Shown: piece by piece, positions 1 through 10,963 of the stretch
How the letters are laid out: each line of letters starts with the position of its first letter
Position numbering within the stretch: position 1 is the first letter of the stretch
Source: Sphaerisporangium siamense
GTDB lineage: Bacteria; Actinomycetota; Actinomycetes; Streptosporangiales; Streptosporangiaceae
Direction: 5' to 3'
Assembly (NCBI RefSeq): GCF_014205275.1
Contig: NZ_JACHND010000001.1
Location: forward strand, 4,030,001-4,094,000
Length of the DNA: 64,000 bases
The notes under the pieces: generated by a model
The model's input: the letters and a program-made list of their open reading frames with translations, nothing else
The model's database searches: none
Told to the model about the DNA's origin: nothing
Program-made: the position numbers and the translations under genes

Positions 1-2
1 AG

Positions 3-1571
<1,569 letters not shown>

Positions 1572-1592
1572 GCCCGCGCCGGCGGCGCGCCG

Positions 1593-2129
1593 TCACAGAT
1601 CGACGGGCATCAGCTTGCCGGTGTGCACGTCGTAGACGGCGCCCCCGACGGCCAGCCGTTCCGGCAGGTACGGGTACGTGCGGACACGGATGAGATCGCG
1701 GCGGAGCGCCGAGTCCTGGTTGGACACGGTATGGAACTCCAGGCTGCGCGTGTCCATGCCGAACTCGCGATTGATCAGCTCATGTACCTCCTCGTCGGTC
1801 GATTTGGCCATCCGGCAGTCGGTGTGCGGCATCACCAGGACACGATCCACGCCCAGCAGGTAGACCGCGAGCACCAGCGTGCGCAGCACGTCGTCGGTGA
1901 CCCGCGCGCCCGCGTTGCGCAGGATCTTGGCGTCGCCCGCGCCCAGGCCGAGCAGCCCGAGCGGATCGATCCGTGAATCCATGCAGGTGACCACGGCGAG
2001 GCCCCGGGCGGCGCGGCCTGTCAGGCCCGAGTACTCGAAGGTCCGTGAGAAGTCGTGATTGGCGGCCAGCACATCGTCGAACGCTCCCGTCATGTGACCA
2101 ATATTCTCGTACGCCTCCTTCGTCGCCAC
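1593..2129 (-). CDS. Beta-class carbonic anhydrase
   Basis: 178-residue protein catalysing CO2 + H2O to bicarbonate + H+. The zinc site of beta carbonic anhydrases is visible: Cys49-x-Asp51-x-Arg53 (CMDSRID) and His102-x-x-Cys105 (HTDC). The length fits the short actinobacterial/mycobacterial type. It is convergent with the topoisomerase gene. The longest frame starts at a GTG (2129) without a good ribosome site; an in-frame ATG at 2093 follows an AGGAGG about 20 nt upstream, which is too far for an ideal start, so the N-terminus is uncertain by about 12 residues. Family assignment is secure. Confidence 0.88.
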   Translation of the reverse strand: MATKEAYENIGHMTGAFDDVLAANHDFSRTFEYSGLTGRAARGLAVVTCMDSRIDPLGLLGLGAGDAKILRNAGARVTDDVLRTLVLAVYLLGVDRVLVMPHTDCRMAKSTDEEVHELINREFGMDTRSLEFHTVSNQDSALRRDLIRVRTYPYLPERLAVGGAVYDVHTGKLMPVDL

Positions 2130-2234
2130 CGGTGGGGGATGGTTGTCATGGTCTTCGTAAAGATCCCACGATCACGCGTCACCTTCGGTGATGATTGCCT
2201 TACCGAGAGTGCGTGATCGTGAAGGAGCTTCAGG

Positions 2235-2564
2235 GTGGGGAAGACCGATTCGCTCGCCGGCCACCTGCGCGCCCGGGCCAGGTGGCGGCTCGACCGCGTC
2301 CAGCGCGCCGACGACGGCTGGAACGCGCGCTGCGCCCTGGCCCTGCTCGACGCCGCCTCCTACGTCCACGATCTGCCGGAGGACGATCCGCTGATCGTCG
2401 CACTGGAGCAGGCCGGCTGCTTCGGCCCCTACGGCGTCGGCGACTTCCAGCCCGGCGAGGCCGTCGCCAAGCTGATCGACTTCTGGCACTCGGGGGAGCC
2501 GTGGGAACTGCTCACCGCCATCCCGCCGGTCGCACGCGGCGAGGCGGTGCCCACCCGGCGGTGA
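2235..2564 (+). CDS. Conserved hypothetical protein, 109 aa
   Basis: Small protein starting at GTG 2235, with AAGGAG at 2222-2227 seven bases upstream. The N-terminus is Arg-rich and amphipathic, followed by a helical segment and a short acidic segment; there are no membrane helices, signal peptide or Cys motifs. It is transcribed away from the carbonic anhydrase and convergent with the redoxin gene. I do not recognise a named family. The good ribosome site and typical codon bias support it as a real gene. Confidence 0.6.
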   Translation: MGKTDSLAGHLRARARWRLDRVQRADDGWNARCALALLDAASYVHDLPEDDPLIVALEQAGCFGPYGVGDFQPGEAVAKLIDFWHSGEPWELLTAIPPVARGEAVPTRR

Positions 2565-2622
2565 GCCCCGAGCCCCCCCGCGCAGATCCTTCCGGTGGTG
2601 ACCTCCGCCCGTCCGCGCCCTC

Positions 2623-3183
2623 CTACGCCTCGGTTCCCGGCTTCCACTTGATGCCGCAGCCCAGGCTCGGCCGCTGCTCGCCCGGCACCGGACGCCCGGC
2701 GAGTGTGGCGTCGATCGCCTCACGCAGCGAGGCGCCCGTCACCGGCTCCTGGTTCGACGGCCGGGCGTCGTCGAACTGGCCCCGGTAGGCCAGCAGCCGG
2801 TCGGCGTCGTAGAGGAAGAAGTCCGGCGTGCAGGCGGCCCTGTAGGCCCGCGCCACGTCCTGCGACTCGTCCACCAGGTACGGGAAGCCGAACCCCGCAC
2901 GCCCGGCCTGCTCCTTGAGGTGGGCGATGTCGTCGTCCGGATAGTTCACGACGTCGTTGCTGGAGATGCCGACCGTGGCGACCCGCCCGCGGTAGTCCGC
3001 GGCCAGCGCTCCGAGCCCCTTCTCGATCCGGCGCACGTACGGGCAGTGGTTGGACAGGAAGACCACCAGGGTCGCGGGCGTTGCCTTCAGGTCGGACAGG
3101 GACACCCGCCCCCCGTCGATCGACGGCAGATCGAACTCCGGCGCGGCGGTCCCCAGCGGGACCATGAATGAGGTGACAGCCAT
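2623..3183 (-). CDS. Thioredoxin-fold redoxin (AhpC/TSA-like)
   Basis: 186-residue single-domain protein of the redoxin/AhpC-TSA superfamily. It has the typical opening ([17 protein letters not shown]), a strand followed by NHCPYVRR at the usual active-site position, and a cis-Pro-like region around CTPDFFLYD. The active-site motif has only one Cys (HCPYV), so it is not a classical CxxC thioredoxin; a second Cys lies further on and could resolve. Likely a cytoplasmic thiol oxidoreductase or peroxidase; substrate unknown. A much longer open frame continues upstream on this strand, but that is the antisense of the RecQ gene; the ATG at 3183 matches the family start. Confidence 0.8.
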   Translation of the reverse strand: MAVTSFMVPLGTAAPEFDLPSIDGGRVSLSDLKATPATLVVFLSNHCPYVRRIEKGLGALAADYRGRVATVGISSNDVVNYPDDDIAHLKEQAGRAGFGFPYLVDESQDVARAYRAACTPDFFLYDADRLLAYRGQFDDARPSNQEPVTGASLREAIDATLAGRPVPGEQRPSLGCGIKWKPGTEA

Positions 3184-3339
3184 GGCGTCATTGTCCGTCA
3201 CCGGCCGCCGTACGGACGGGAGGCGCCGCGCGCCCTTTGTGTGGGATCGACCTGTGGACGACCGGGGCGGCGGGGTGTAGCCGTCCACAGGTCGGCGCCG
3301 GGCTCGGAAACCGTCGCCGGGACCTGGTACCAAGGAGGC

Positions 3340-5541
3340 ATGGTTGACGAGAGCGGCCTGCGGGCCGAGGCGGAACACAAGCTGCGGTCCCTCGCCGGGC
3401 CCGGCGCGCGGCTGCGTGACGACCAGTGGTCGGCGATCCGCGCGCTGGTGGTCGAGCGACGGCGCGCCCTCGTCGTGCAGCGCACCGGCTGGGGCAAGTC
3501 GGCGGTCTACTTCATCGCCACCGCCCTGCTGCGCGCGCGGGGCGCGGGTCCCACGGTCATCGTCTCGCCGCTGCTCGCGCTGATGCGCAACCAGATCGCC
3601 GCCGCCGCGCGCGCGGGCGTCAACGCCGCCACGATCAACTCCGCCAACACCGACGAGTGGGACCACGTCCACGCCGAGGTCGAGCGCGGCGAGATCGACG
3701 TCCTCCTGGTCAGCCCCGAGCGGCTCAACAACCCCGACTTCCGCGCGCTGGTGCTGCCCAAGCTGGCGGCCGGCGCCGGGCTCGTGGTCGTCGACGAGGC
3801 GCACTGCATCTCCGACTGGGGCCACGACTTCCGGCCCGATTACCGCCGCCTGCGCAGCCTCCTGGCGAGCCTGCCTCCCGGCGTGCCGGTCCTCGCCACC
3901 ACGGCCACGGCCAACGCCCGCGTCACCCACGACGTCGCCGAGCAACTGGGCTCCGCGCCACCCGGCGGGTCCGCCGCGACGGGCGGGGCGGCGGCCGTGG
4001 CGCGGCCGGAGGGCGCCGGCGAGACGCTGGTGCTGCGCGGGCCTCTGGAGCGGGACAGCCTGCGGCTCGCCGTCGTGCGGCAGCCCACGGCCGAGCGGCG
4101 GCTGGCCTGGCTCGCCGAGGCCCTGCGCGACCTGCCCGGCTCCGGCATCATCTACACCCTCACCGTGGCCGCCACGCACGAGATCTCCGCCTACCTCCGT
4201 GAGCAGGGGTTCCAGGTGGCGGCCTACTCGGGCCAGACCGAGCAGGCCGAGCGCCTGGCCGCCGAGCAGGCCCTGCTCGACAACCAGGTGAAGGCGCTGA
4301 TCGCCACCTCCGCCCTCGGCATGGGGTTCGACAAGCCCGACCTGGGGTTCGTGGTCCACGTCGGCGCCCCCGCGTCCCCGGTGGCCTACTACCAGCAGAT
4401 CGGCCGCGCCGGGCGCGGCGTCGAGCGCGCCGAGGTGATCCTTCTCCCCGGCCCGGAGGATCGCGACATCTGGGCCTACTTCGCGTCGCTGGCCTTCCCG
4501 CCCGAGTCGACCGTGCGGGCCACGATCGGCGCCCTGTCCGAGCACGGCACGATGTCCACGGCCGCGCTGGAGACACGGGTCGATCTGAGCCGTGCCCGGC
4601 TGGAGACGATGCTCAAGGTCCTCGACGTGGACGGCGCGGTCGAGCGCGTCAAGGGAGGCTGGCGCTCCACCGGCGCGCCGTGGGCCTATGACGGGGCCCG
4701 GTACGCCCGGGTCGCCGCCGAGCGCGCCGCCGAGCAGCGGGCCATGCTCGACTACATCGCCACCGACCAGTGCCGCGAAGAGTTCCTCCGCCACCACCTG
4801 GACGACGAGACCGCCCGGCCCTGCGGCCGCTGCGACAACTGCACCGGGACCCACCGTTCGGAGTCCGTCCGTGAGGAGGCGGTGGGCCGGGCCCGCGATC
4901 GGCTGCGCCGGCCCGGCGTCGAGGTCGAACCCCGCTCGCAGTGGCCCACCGGCCTGAAAGAGCTCGGCCTGTCCGGCCGCATCCGCCCTGAGGTCTCCGC
5001 CGAGCCCGGCCGCGCGCTCGGCCGTCTCACCGACATCGGCTGGGGCAACGTGCTCAGACGTCTGCTCGCCCCCGACGCTCCCGACCGGCCCGTCCCCGAC
5101 GAGGTGTTCGACGCCGTGGTCCAGGTGCTGGCCGCCTGGGAGTGGCGGCAGCGCCCCGTCGCGGTCGTCAGCGTCCCCTCCGCCACCCGTCCGAGGCTGG
5201 TCACGAGCCTGGCCGAGCGGCTGGCCACCGTCGGCAGGCTCACCTACCTCGGCTCCTTGGCCTACCGCAACGGCCCGCCAGGCCGCCAGCACAACAGCGC
5301 CCACCGCGTACGCGCCCTCACCACCACGCTGACCGCCAACGCCCTGGGCAGCCCTCAGGACCCCGCCCTGCCCGGAGCGGCTGCCATGCCGGAAGCCGCC
5401 GCCGTGTCCCTGTCCAGCGGCCCGGTGCTCCTGGTCGACGACCGCGTCGAAACCGGCTGGACGATGACCGTCGCCACAGCGATGCTCCGCCAAGCAGGCG
5501 CCCCGGCCGTCCTCCCCCTCACCTTGGCCACCACCACCTGA
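3340..5541 (+). CDS. RecQ-family ATP-dependent DNA helicase with C-terminal phosphoribosyltransferase-like segment
   Basis: 733-residue 3'-5' DNA helicase. The start is ATG 3340 behind AAGGAGG (3332-3338). Superfamily 2 motifs: Walker A-like TGWGKS at residues 49-54, DEAH at 152-155 within [13 protein letters not shown], and a helicase C domain with the QQIGRAGRG motif. The RecQ zinc site is C478, C495, C498, C501. After a winged-helix-like region the protein ends with [13 protein letters not shown] (about 697-709), the PRPP-binding signature of phosphoribosyltransferases, where an HRDC domain would be in E. coli RecQ. The architecture suggests repair or recombination helicase activity; the transferase-like tail may sense nucleotides (inference). 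Confidence 0.88.
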   Translation: MVDESGLRAEAEHKLRSLAGPGARLRDDQWSAIRALVVERRRALVVQRTGWGKSAVYFIATALLRARGAGPTVIVSPLLALMRNQIAAAARAGVNAATINSANTDEWDHVHAEVERGEIDVLLVSPERLNNPDFRALVLPKLAAGAGLVVVDEAHCISDWGHDFRPDYRRLRSLLASLPPGVPVLATTATANARVTHDVAEQLGSAPPGGSAATGGAAAVARPEGAGETLVLRGPLERDSLRLAVVRQPTAERRLAWLAEALRDLPGSGIIYTLTVAATHEISAYLREQGFQVAAYSGQTEQAERLAAEQALLDNQVKALIATSALGMGFDKPDLGFVVHVGAPASPVAYYQQIGRAGRGVERAEVILLPGPEDRDIWAYFASLAFPPESTVRATIGALSEHGTMSTAALETRVDLSRARLETMLKVLDVDGAVERVKGGWRSTGAPWAYDGARYARVAAERAAEQRAMLDYIATDQCREEFLRHHLDDETARPCGRCDNCTGTHRSESVREEAVGRARDRLRRPGVEVEPRSQWPTGLKELGLSGRIRPEVSAEPGRALGRLTDIGWGNVLRRLLAPDAPDRPVPDEVFDAVVQVLAAWEWRQRPVAVVSVPSATRPRLVTSLAERLATVGRLTYLGSLAYRNGPPGRQHNSAHRVRALTTTLTANALGSPQDPALPGAAAMPEAAAVSLSSGPVLLVDDRVETGWTMTVATAMLRQAGAPAVLPLTLATTT

Positions 5542-5751
5542 CCCTAGACACCCCCCAACCTGACCTCCCAGATCAAGGCGCGCCACCGTGCCCGGACCGG
5601 CTGCCAGCCGGCATGCGCCGGGCACGGCAACCAAAGGGATCAGAGGCGTCAGGGCAAGGCGCACAAGCGAAAGCGCAGGGCGGAGCGAAGCCAGAGGCCA
5701 AAGACGGCGCGCACTCGGGCTCTGGTGGAGCCGGAGGGGAGGGGGTGGAGG

Positions 5752-6648
5752 TTAGAGGCGGGGGCGGGCGCCGAGGTTGGAGATGGCCTTGGCGGCCAAA
5801 GCGTTGCCGGCGGCGAGGGCGTCGGCGGCCTGCTTGCCTTCCAGCCAGGGCTGGAGGAAGCCCGCGGTGAACGCGTCGCCCGCGCCGGTGCCGTCGACCA
5901 CGCGCTCCACGGGCTCGGCCGGGACGCGGACGGGCTCGGCGCGGTTGTTGGTGTACCAGAGGGAGCCCTCGGCGCCGAGCTTGATCACGACCTGGGGGAA
6001 CCACGCCGTCAGCACCTTGGCCGCGGCGGCGGCGTCGTCCCGGCCGGTGAGCACCTTGACCTGGGCCTCGTTGGCGAACAGCAGCTTGGCGCCGCTGTGC
6101 GTCCATTCAAGGAAGGGCTCGGCGCCCGTGCGCTCCAGCGGCGCGGCCGAGGCGCAGTCGACCGAGATCGACATGCCCGCCCGGCGGGCGTTGTCCAGCG
6201 CGGCCAGCCCGGCCTCGCGCGAGCCCTCGTTCAGCAGCGTGTAGCCGGAGAGGTGGAGGTGGCCGCCCTGCGAGAACAGGTCACGAGGAAGGTCCTCGGG
6301 GGAGAGGGCGGCGTTGGCGCCGGGGTCGGACAGCAGCGTGCGCTCGCCCTTGTGCGTGACGAGCACGACGCACGTGCCGGTCGGCCGCTCGGGATCCATG
6401 ACGAGGCGGGCGTCGACGCCGTAGCCCATCAGCTCCATGTCGCGGTTGCGGCCGGTGATGTCGGCGCCCCTGCGGCCCACGAAGGCGACCTCGGCGCCCT
6501 CGACGGCGAGCCAGGACGCGATATTGGCCCCAGAACCGCCACCGTGCATGGTGACCACGGCCGGAGTGTCGCTCGCCCGGGCGAGAGGGTAGCGGGCACG
6601 TGCGACCGCGTCGGTCATCAGATCGCCCACCACGACAACCCGCGTCAT
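5752..6648 (-). CDS. PfkB-family carbohydrate/nucleoside kinase
   Basis: 298-residue ribokinase-fold kinase. The N-terminal substrate region carries GGGSGANIASWLA, and the C-terminal PfkB signature DGTGAGDAFTAGF supplies the catalytic Asp and anion hole. It transfers the ATP gamma-phosphate to a sugar or nucleoside; the substrate is not readable (ribokinase, adenosine kinase and pseudouridine kinase are possible). ATG 6648 follows AAGGTGG. It is convergent with recQ, separated by about 210 nt with no clear gene, and divergent from the acetyltransferase/synthetase gene. Confidence 0.85.
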   Translation of the reverse strand: MTRVVVVGDLMTDAVARARYPLARASDTPAVVTMHGGGSGANIASWLAVEGAEVAFVGRRGADITGRNRDMELMGYGVDARLVMDPERPTGTCVVLVTHKGERTLLSDPGANAALSPEDLPRDLFSQGGHLHLSGYTLLNEGSREAGLAALDNARRAGMSISVDCASAAPLERTGAEPFLEWTHSGAKLLFANEAQVKVLTGRDDAAAAAKVLTAWFPQVVIKLGAEGSLWYTNNRAEPVRVPAEPVERVVDGTGAGDAFTAGFLQPWLEGKQAADALAAGNALAAKAISNLGARPRL

Positions 6649-7170
6649 GATGTCACCACCTTGTTGGCACTACAGGAGGCTGCTGACAGAAAACCTAACA
6701 GCTTCAAGGCGGGGCGTGGGGCGTAGAGCGGACACCCGGGCACAGTCGATGCACAAGCGTTGCCCAACAAACCAGACATCATCTCCCCAACGCCACCCGA
6801 CCCGTTCAGCCCTTGCCACGCTTGCGGTTCCGCTCTCGCGGACCCCGCACCACGGCCGGTGCGGAGCCCACCCGGCGACCCGGCGACGACATCCTCACGC
6901 CCTCGCGCCAGGTCCCGGAAACCGCGTTCTCCGCCCCCGACACCGTAGCCGCCGGCGCCCACCGCCCGTGCCCGAACCGCGTGCTCCGGCCAAGGCTTTG
7001 GTGGGTGGACCTCGATCGGGCGGGGTGCGCCCGCGGCCGTGATCGTGTTCGGGAACCCGGTGGCGCCCAGGGGCGGTCCCAGCCGCCCGCCGTTGAGCGG
7101 TGTCGGCCTGGTGGGTATTTGGGGGGTTTGTGGCGAGTGTGGGGGATTGGGGGGCGCTTAGGCTCAGGGG
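6649..7170. other. Divergent intergenic region without supported gene
   Basis: 522 nt between the divergently transcribed PfkB kinase and GNAT/acyl-CoA synthetase genes. Short open frames here are Pro/Arg/Ala-rich without a ribosome site or recognisable domain. It presumably holds both promoters; no clear -35/-10 pair or palindrome was found. Confidence 0.5.
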
Positions 7171-9801
7171 GTGGTAGTTCGTTATCCGGCCCATTGGGAG
7201 GCTGACGTCGTCCTCGCCGACGGGGGGACGGCGCATCTGCGGCCGATCCGGCCCGAGGACGCCGACATCCTCCGGGCGTTCTACTCCCGGCTGTCCGACC
7301 AGTCCATCTACTTCCGCTTCTTCGGCCCCCACCCGCGCCTGTCGGACCGCGAGGTCGCCTGGTTCACCACCATGGACTACGTGGACCGGGTGGCGCTGAT
7401 CGCCACGATCGGCACGGAGATGGTGGCCGTCGTCCGCTTCGACCGCATGCCGGACCCCGGCAGCGCGGAGGTCGCGTTCCTCGTCGAGGACGCCCATCAG
7501 GGCAGGGGCGTGGCCTCGGTGCTCATGGAGCACCTGCGCGCGGCGGCCAGGGAACGCGGCATCGAGCGCTTCGTCGCGGACGTCCTGCCGAACAACGCCC
7601 GCATGATGGCGTTCTTCCGCCAGGCCGGCTACACCGCCCAGAGCCGGTTCGAGGACGGCGTCGTCCGCATGACCCTCGACCTGGCCGCCACGGAGACCTC
7701 CCGCGAGGTCACGATGGCGCGCGAGCACCGCGCCGAGGCCCGCTCGATCGAGCGGCTGCTCAGCCCGGCCTCGGTGGTGGTCGTGGGCGCGGGCCGCGAG
7801 GCGGGCGGCGTCGGCCAGACCGTGCTGCGCAACCTCCTCGCGGCCGACTTCAATGGCCCGGTGTACCCCGTCCACCGCGAGGTGCGCGCGGTGGCGGGCG
7901 TCCGCGCGTACAAGAACGTCTCGGCGATCGACGGGGACGTCGACCTGGCCGTGGTCGCCGTGCCCGCGGACGCCGTCCTGGACGTGGTCGAGGAATGCGC
8001 GAGAAAGGGGGTGAAGGGCCTGGTCGTCGTCTCCTCCGGCTTCGGCGAGACCGGGCCGGAGGGGCGCGCCCGCCAGGACGAGCTGGTGCGGATCGCCCGG
8101 GCCTACGGCCTTCGCGTGGTGGGCCCGAACTGCCTGGGCATCGCCAACACCGACCCGAAGGTCCGCCTGAACGCCACCTTGGCCGCCCGGCTGCCCGGCA
8201 GGGGCCGTGTGGGGTTCTTCAGCCAGTCCGGCGCCCTCGGCACCGCGTTGCTGCAGCGCGTCGCCCAGCGCGGCATGGGCATCTCGACGTTCGTCTCGGC
8301 GGGGAACCGGGCGGACGTGTCCGGCAACGACCTGCTGCAGTACTGGGAGGAGGACCCGGCCACCGACGTCGTCCTCCTCTACCTGGAGTCGCTCGGCAAC
8401 CCGCGCAAGTTCGCCCGCCTGGCCCGGCGGACCGCGCGCAGGAAGCCGGTGGTGGTCGTCAAGAGCGGCGGGATCACCCGCGGCGTGCCGGTGGGCCACG
8501 CCGCGCCGGTGCTCGGGCTGCCGGACCCGGCGGTCAGCGCGCTGTTCGAGCAGGCGGGCGTGATCCGCGTGGACGACCTGGCCCAGCTCTTCGACGTGGC
8601 GCAGCTCCTGGCGTACCAGCCGCTGCCCAAGGGGCCGCGGGTCGGCGTGGTGAGCAACTCCGACGCGCTGGCGCTGCTGGCCGTGGACGCCTGCGTGGCG
8701 GCCGGGCTGGAGCCGTGCCCGCCCGCCAACCTCGGGGCGCGGGCGGGGGCGGCGGAGTACCGGGAGGCGCTCGCCGCCATGGACGGCCGGGTGGACGCGG
8801 TCGTGGCGATCTACATGCCGCCGATCCCGGGCAACGCGGCCGAGGTCGCCGCCGAGCTGGTGCGGGCGGCGGAGGAGTCGGGCAGGCCGGTGCTCGCCAC
8901 CTTCGAGGGCCGCATGGGCATGCCTCCGGAGCTACGCGTCCCGGGCGAGGGCGGCGATCCGGGCAAGGGGTCCATCCCCTCCTATCCCGCCGCGGAGGAG
9001 GCCGTACGGGCCCTGGCGCACGTGGTGCGGTACGCCACCTGGAGGAAGCGCCCCCACGGCACCCCGCCGCGTCTGGACGGCGTGGACACCGACGGGGCGC
9101 GGGAGGCCGTGGAGGAGATCCTGGCCGGGACGGGGCCCGGAGAGGTCGACGCGGCCGGTCTGCTCGCCCGGTACGGCGTGGAGGTCTGGCCGGCCGAGCC
9201 GGTGCGCTCGCCCGAGGAGGCGGTGGCGGCGGCCGAGCGGCTCGGCTGGCCGGTGGTCGTGCGCTCCGCCGACCCCGACGTGGCGCACCGGGCGGGCACG
9301 GTACGGCTCGGCCTGACCGACCCGGACGGCGTGCGGCACGCCTACGAGGACCTCACCGCGCGGCTCGGGCGGCGGGTGACGCTGTCGGTCCAGCGGATGG
9401 CCCCGCAGCCGGCCGTGCCGACCGTGGTCCGGGTGGTGGACGACCCCCACGTCGGGGCGGTGGTGTCGTTCGGGCTCGGCGAGATCACCGCCAGGCTCCT
9501 CGGCGACGAGGCGTTCCGCATGGCGCCCCTCACGGCCGAGGACGCCGCCGCGCTGGTGCGGTCGGTGCGGACGGCGCCGCTGCTGTTCGGCGGGTACGGC
9601 TACCCGCCCGTCGCGGTCGGGGCGCTGGAGGACCTGCTGGGGCGGGTCGGAAGGCTGGCCGACGAGCTGCCTCAGGTGGCGCGGCTGGACCTGGACCCGG
9701 TCCTGGTGGGGGAGGACGGCGTCAGCGTGCTCGGCGCCCGCGCGATCCTGCGTGACCCGGTCGGGCCGCGTCCGGACCGGGGGCCGCGCCGGCTGCGGTG
9801 A
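7171..9801 (+). CDS. GNAT acetyltransferase fused to NDP-forming acyl-CoA synthetase (Pat-like)
   Basis: 876-residue multidomain protein. Residues about 1-175 form a GNAT acetyltransferase (acetyl-CoA pocket near the stretch HQGRGVASVLMEHL). About 190-660 are the CoA-binding and succinyl-CoA-ligase-like domains of NDP-forming acyl-CoA synthetases (SQSGALGTALL, KSGGITRGVPVGHAAP). The rest is an ATP-grasp domain. Proteins with these modules in varying order include Salmonella Pat, a lysine acetyltransferase, and in actinomycetes similar proteins acetylate acyl-CoA synthetases. Here GNAT is N-terminal, the common actinobacterial order. GTG 7171 is the only sensible start; no strong ribosome site precedes it. 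Confidence 0.88.
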   Translation: MVVRYPAHWEADVVLADGGTAHLRPIRPEDADILRAFYSRLSDQSIYFRFFGPHPRLSDREVAWFTTMDYVDRVALIATIGTEMVAVVRFDRMPDPGSAEVAFLVEDAHQGRGVASVLMEHLRAAARERGIERFVADVLPNNARMMAFFRQAGYTAQSRFEDGVVRMTLDLAATETSREVTMAREHRAEARSIERLLSPASVVVVGAGREAGGVGQTVLRNLLAADFNGPVYPVHREVRAVAGVRAYKNVSAIDGDVDLAVVAVPADAVLDVVEECARKGVKGLVVVSSGFGETGPEGRARQDELVRIARAYGLRVVGPNCLGIANTDPKVRLNATLAARLPGRGRVGFFSQSGALGTALLQRVAQRGMGISTFVSAGNRADVSGNDLLQYWEEDPATDVVLLYLESLGNPRKFARLARRTARRKPVVVVKSGGITRGVPVGHAAPVLGLPDPAVSALFEQAGVIRVDDLAQLFDVAQLLAYQPLPKGPRVGVVSNSDALALLAVDACVAAGLEPCPPANLGARAGAAEYREALAAMDGRVDAVVAIYMPPIPGNAAEVAAELVRAAEESGRPVLATFEGRMGMPPELRVPGEGGDPGKGSIPSYPAAEEAVRALAHVVRYATWRKRPHGTPPRLDGVDTDGAREAVEEILAGTGPGEVDAAGLLARYGVEVWPAEPVRSPEEAVAAAERLGWPVVVRSADPDVAHRAGTVRLGLTDPDGVRHAYEDLTARLGRRVTLSVQRMAPQPAVPTVVRVVDDPHVGAVVSFGLGEITARLLGDEAFRMAPLTAEDAAALVRSVRTAPLLFGGYGYPPVAVGALEDLLGRVGRLADELPQVARLDLDPVLVGEDGVSVLGARAILRDPVGPRPDRGPRRLR

Positions 9802-9966
9802 GCGGCCGGCGCGTGCAGATGGCCGAATGTGGTCAAACCCACCTATTGATATGCAGGAGGTACGGGGGACGAGGTGGCATTTCGGGCCGCAGATTGTTCG
9901 CGAGTTGCCCTCAGCGCGGACGCCGGCGAGGTGAAAGACCCCGCCGAGACAGGGCAGGATGGACCC

Positions 9967-10557
9967 ATGAGGGAAACCCGAGTCTCGGCCGCTGGTCTGC
10001 GCGAGGCCATCGAACGCAGCGGCTACTACCCCGACCTCGTGGCCGACGCGGCCGAATCCGCGTTGGGCAAGGAGGCGGTGACGGCGTTCGTCGTCCACCA
10101 CGAGGCAACCTTCGACCCGGCGATGGAAGTCCGCCGGCATGTCACCGTGGTGATCCTCTCACCCACCCGGCTCCTGGTCTGCCACACCGACGAGCATCCG
10201 CCCGCCGACGGTATGCCCACCTCGCACGCCTCCACCACCACCGAGGCCGTCCGTTTGAGCCGGGTCCAGTCCGTGGCGGTGACCCGGGTGGTGCCCGACC
10301 CCGCCTCCTACGTGCCCGGCGTGCCACCGAGCGAGGTGACGCTCACGATCGGCTGGGGCGCGATCTCCCACGTCGACCTTGAGCCCGCCACCTGCGGAGA
10401 CGAGAACTGCGAGGCCGACCACGGCTACACCGGTGCCATCACCGCCGACGACCTGTCCCTGCGGGTCAGCGAGGCCGCCGACGGCCCCGAGGCCGTGACC
10501 AACGTCCTGGCCTTCGCCAAAGCCCTCTCCGAGGCCACCGCCCGCTTCGCAAGCTGA
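9967..10557 (+). CDS. DUF5998-family conserved actinobacterial protein
   Basis: 196-residue soluble protein resembling the DUF5998 family of actinobacteria: an opening helix with ERSGYYPDLVADA, then a beta-rich part in which the protein reports a Phe/Val-rich strand (TAFVVHHEATFDP) and a Cys pair (CGDENCEADHG). Function unknown. ATG 9967 is chosen since the homologous N-terminus starts there; the frame is open further upstream to 9874 but that part is not family-like. The ribosome site is weak. Confidence 0.75.
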   Translation: MRETRVSAAGLREAIERSGYYPDLVADAAESALGKEAVTAFVVHHEATFDPAMEVRRHVTVVILSPTRLLVCHTDEHPPADGMPTSHASTTTEAVRLSRVQSVAVTRVVPDPASYVPGVPPSEVTLTIGWGAISHVDLEPATCGDENCEADHGYTGAITADDLSLRVSEAADGPEAVTNVLAFAKALSEATARFAS

Positions 10558-10933
10558 CCACCCCCGCCGCCGATCGTCCGACCACGGCCCCTCCGGCGGC
10601 AAGCCCCCATGTCCCCCACACCCCTGATCGACCGCGGCAGGTCCGGCCGCCAACCGGCGCCACCCCCGGCGGCCGAGCCGCAGCCACACCCCACGCCACC
10701 ACACCCCAACCGCCGCCCCCGCCGGGTGTCCCCGCCCCCGGCGCGACGGCCCCACCCAGGCAACCCGGGCCACGCCGACGCGGCACAACCCATTGCCTTC
10801 CCGCCGGCCCGCCACGGCGATCCCGCCTGCGCAGCGCCCGGCGTTCGTGGCCGTGCCGCGGCTCGTCAGGGGATGCGAGACTGATCGGAGTCCGTGCGGG
10901 ACGTCCGCCGGGTCTGACCAAGGGGGTCGCTCT
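10558..10933. other. Intergenic stretch with no supported gene
   Basis: About 375 nt, very GC-rich, between DUF5998 and the sulfurtransferase leader. The open frames here are Pro/Arg-rich with no domain or ribosome site. A promoter for the sulfurtransferase must lie in it, but no consensus is evident. Confidence 0.45.
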
Positions 10934-10963
10934 ATGTTCGAGATCGTGCGGGAGCTTCGATGA
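10934..10963 (+). CDS. Possible 9-codon leader ORF overlapping the sulfurtransferase start
   Basis: A short frame, MFEIVRELR, begins at ATG 10934 after a purine/G-rich stretch (AAGGGGG, 10919-10925). Its TGA stop overlaps the sulfurtransferase ATG in an ATGA arrangement. This would couple translation of the sulfurtransferase to the leader. It has no Cys codons, unlike the cysteine-responsive leaders known before actinobacterial sulfur genes, so a regulatory role is only a guess. Confidence 0.3.
   Translation: MFEIVRELR

Noticed and set aside
2623-5664. 1013-residue minus-strand frame
   Set aside because: Antisense of recQ; only its last 186 codons (from 3183) are a family-like redoxin.
6760-6948. 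62-codon frame in the divergent gap
   Set aside because: Pro/Arg-rich, no ribosome site.
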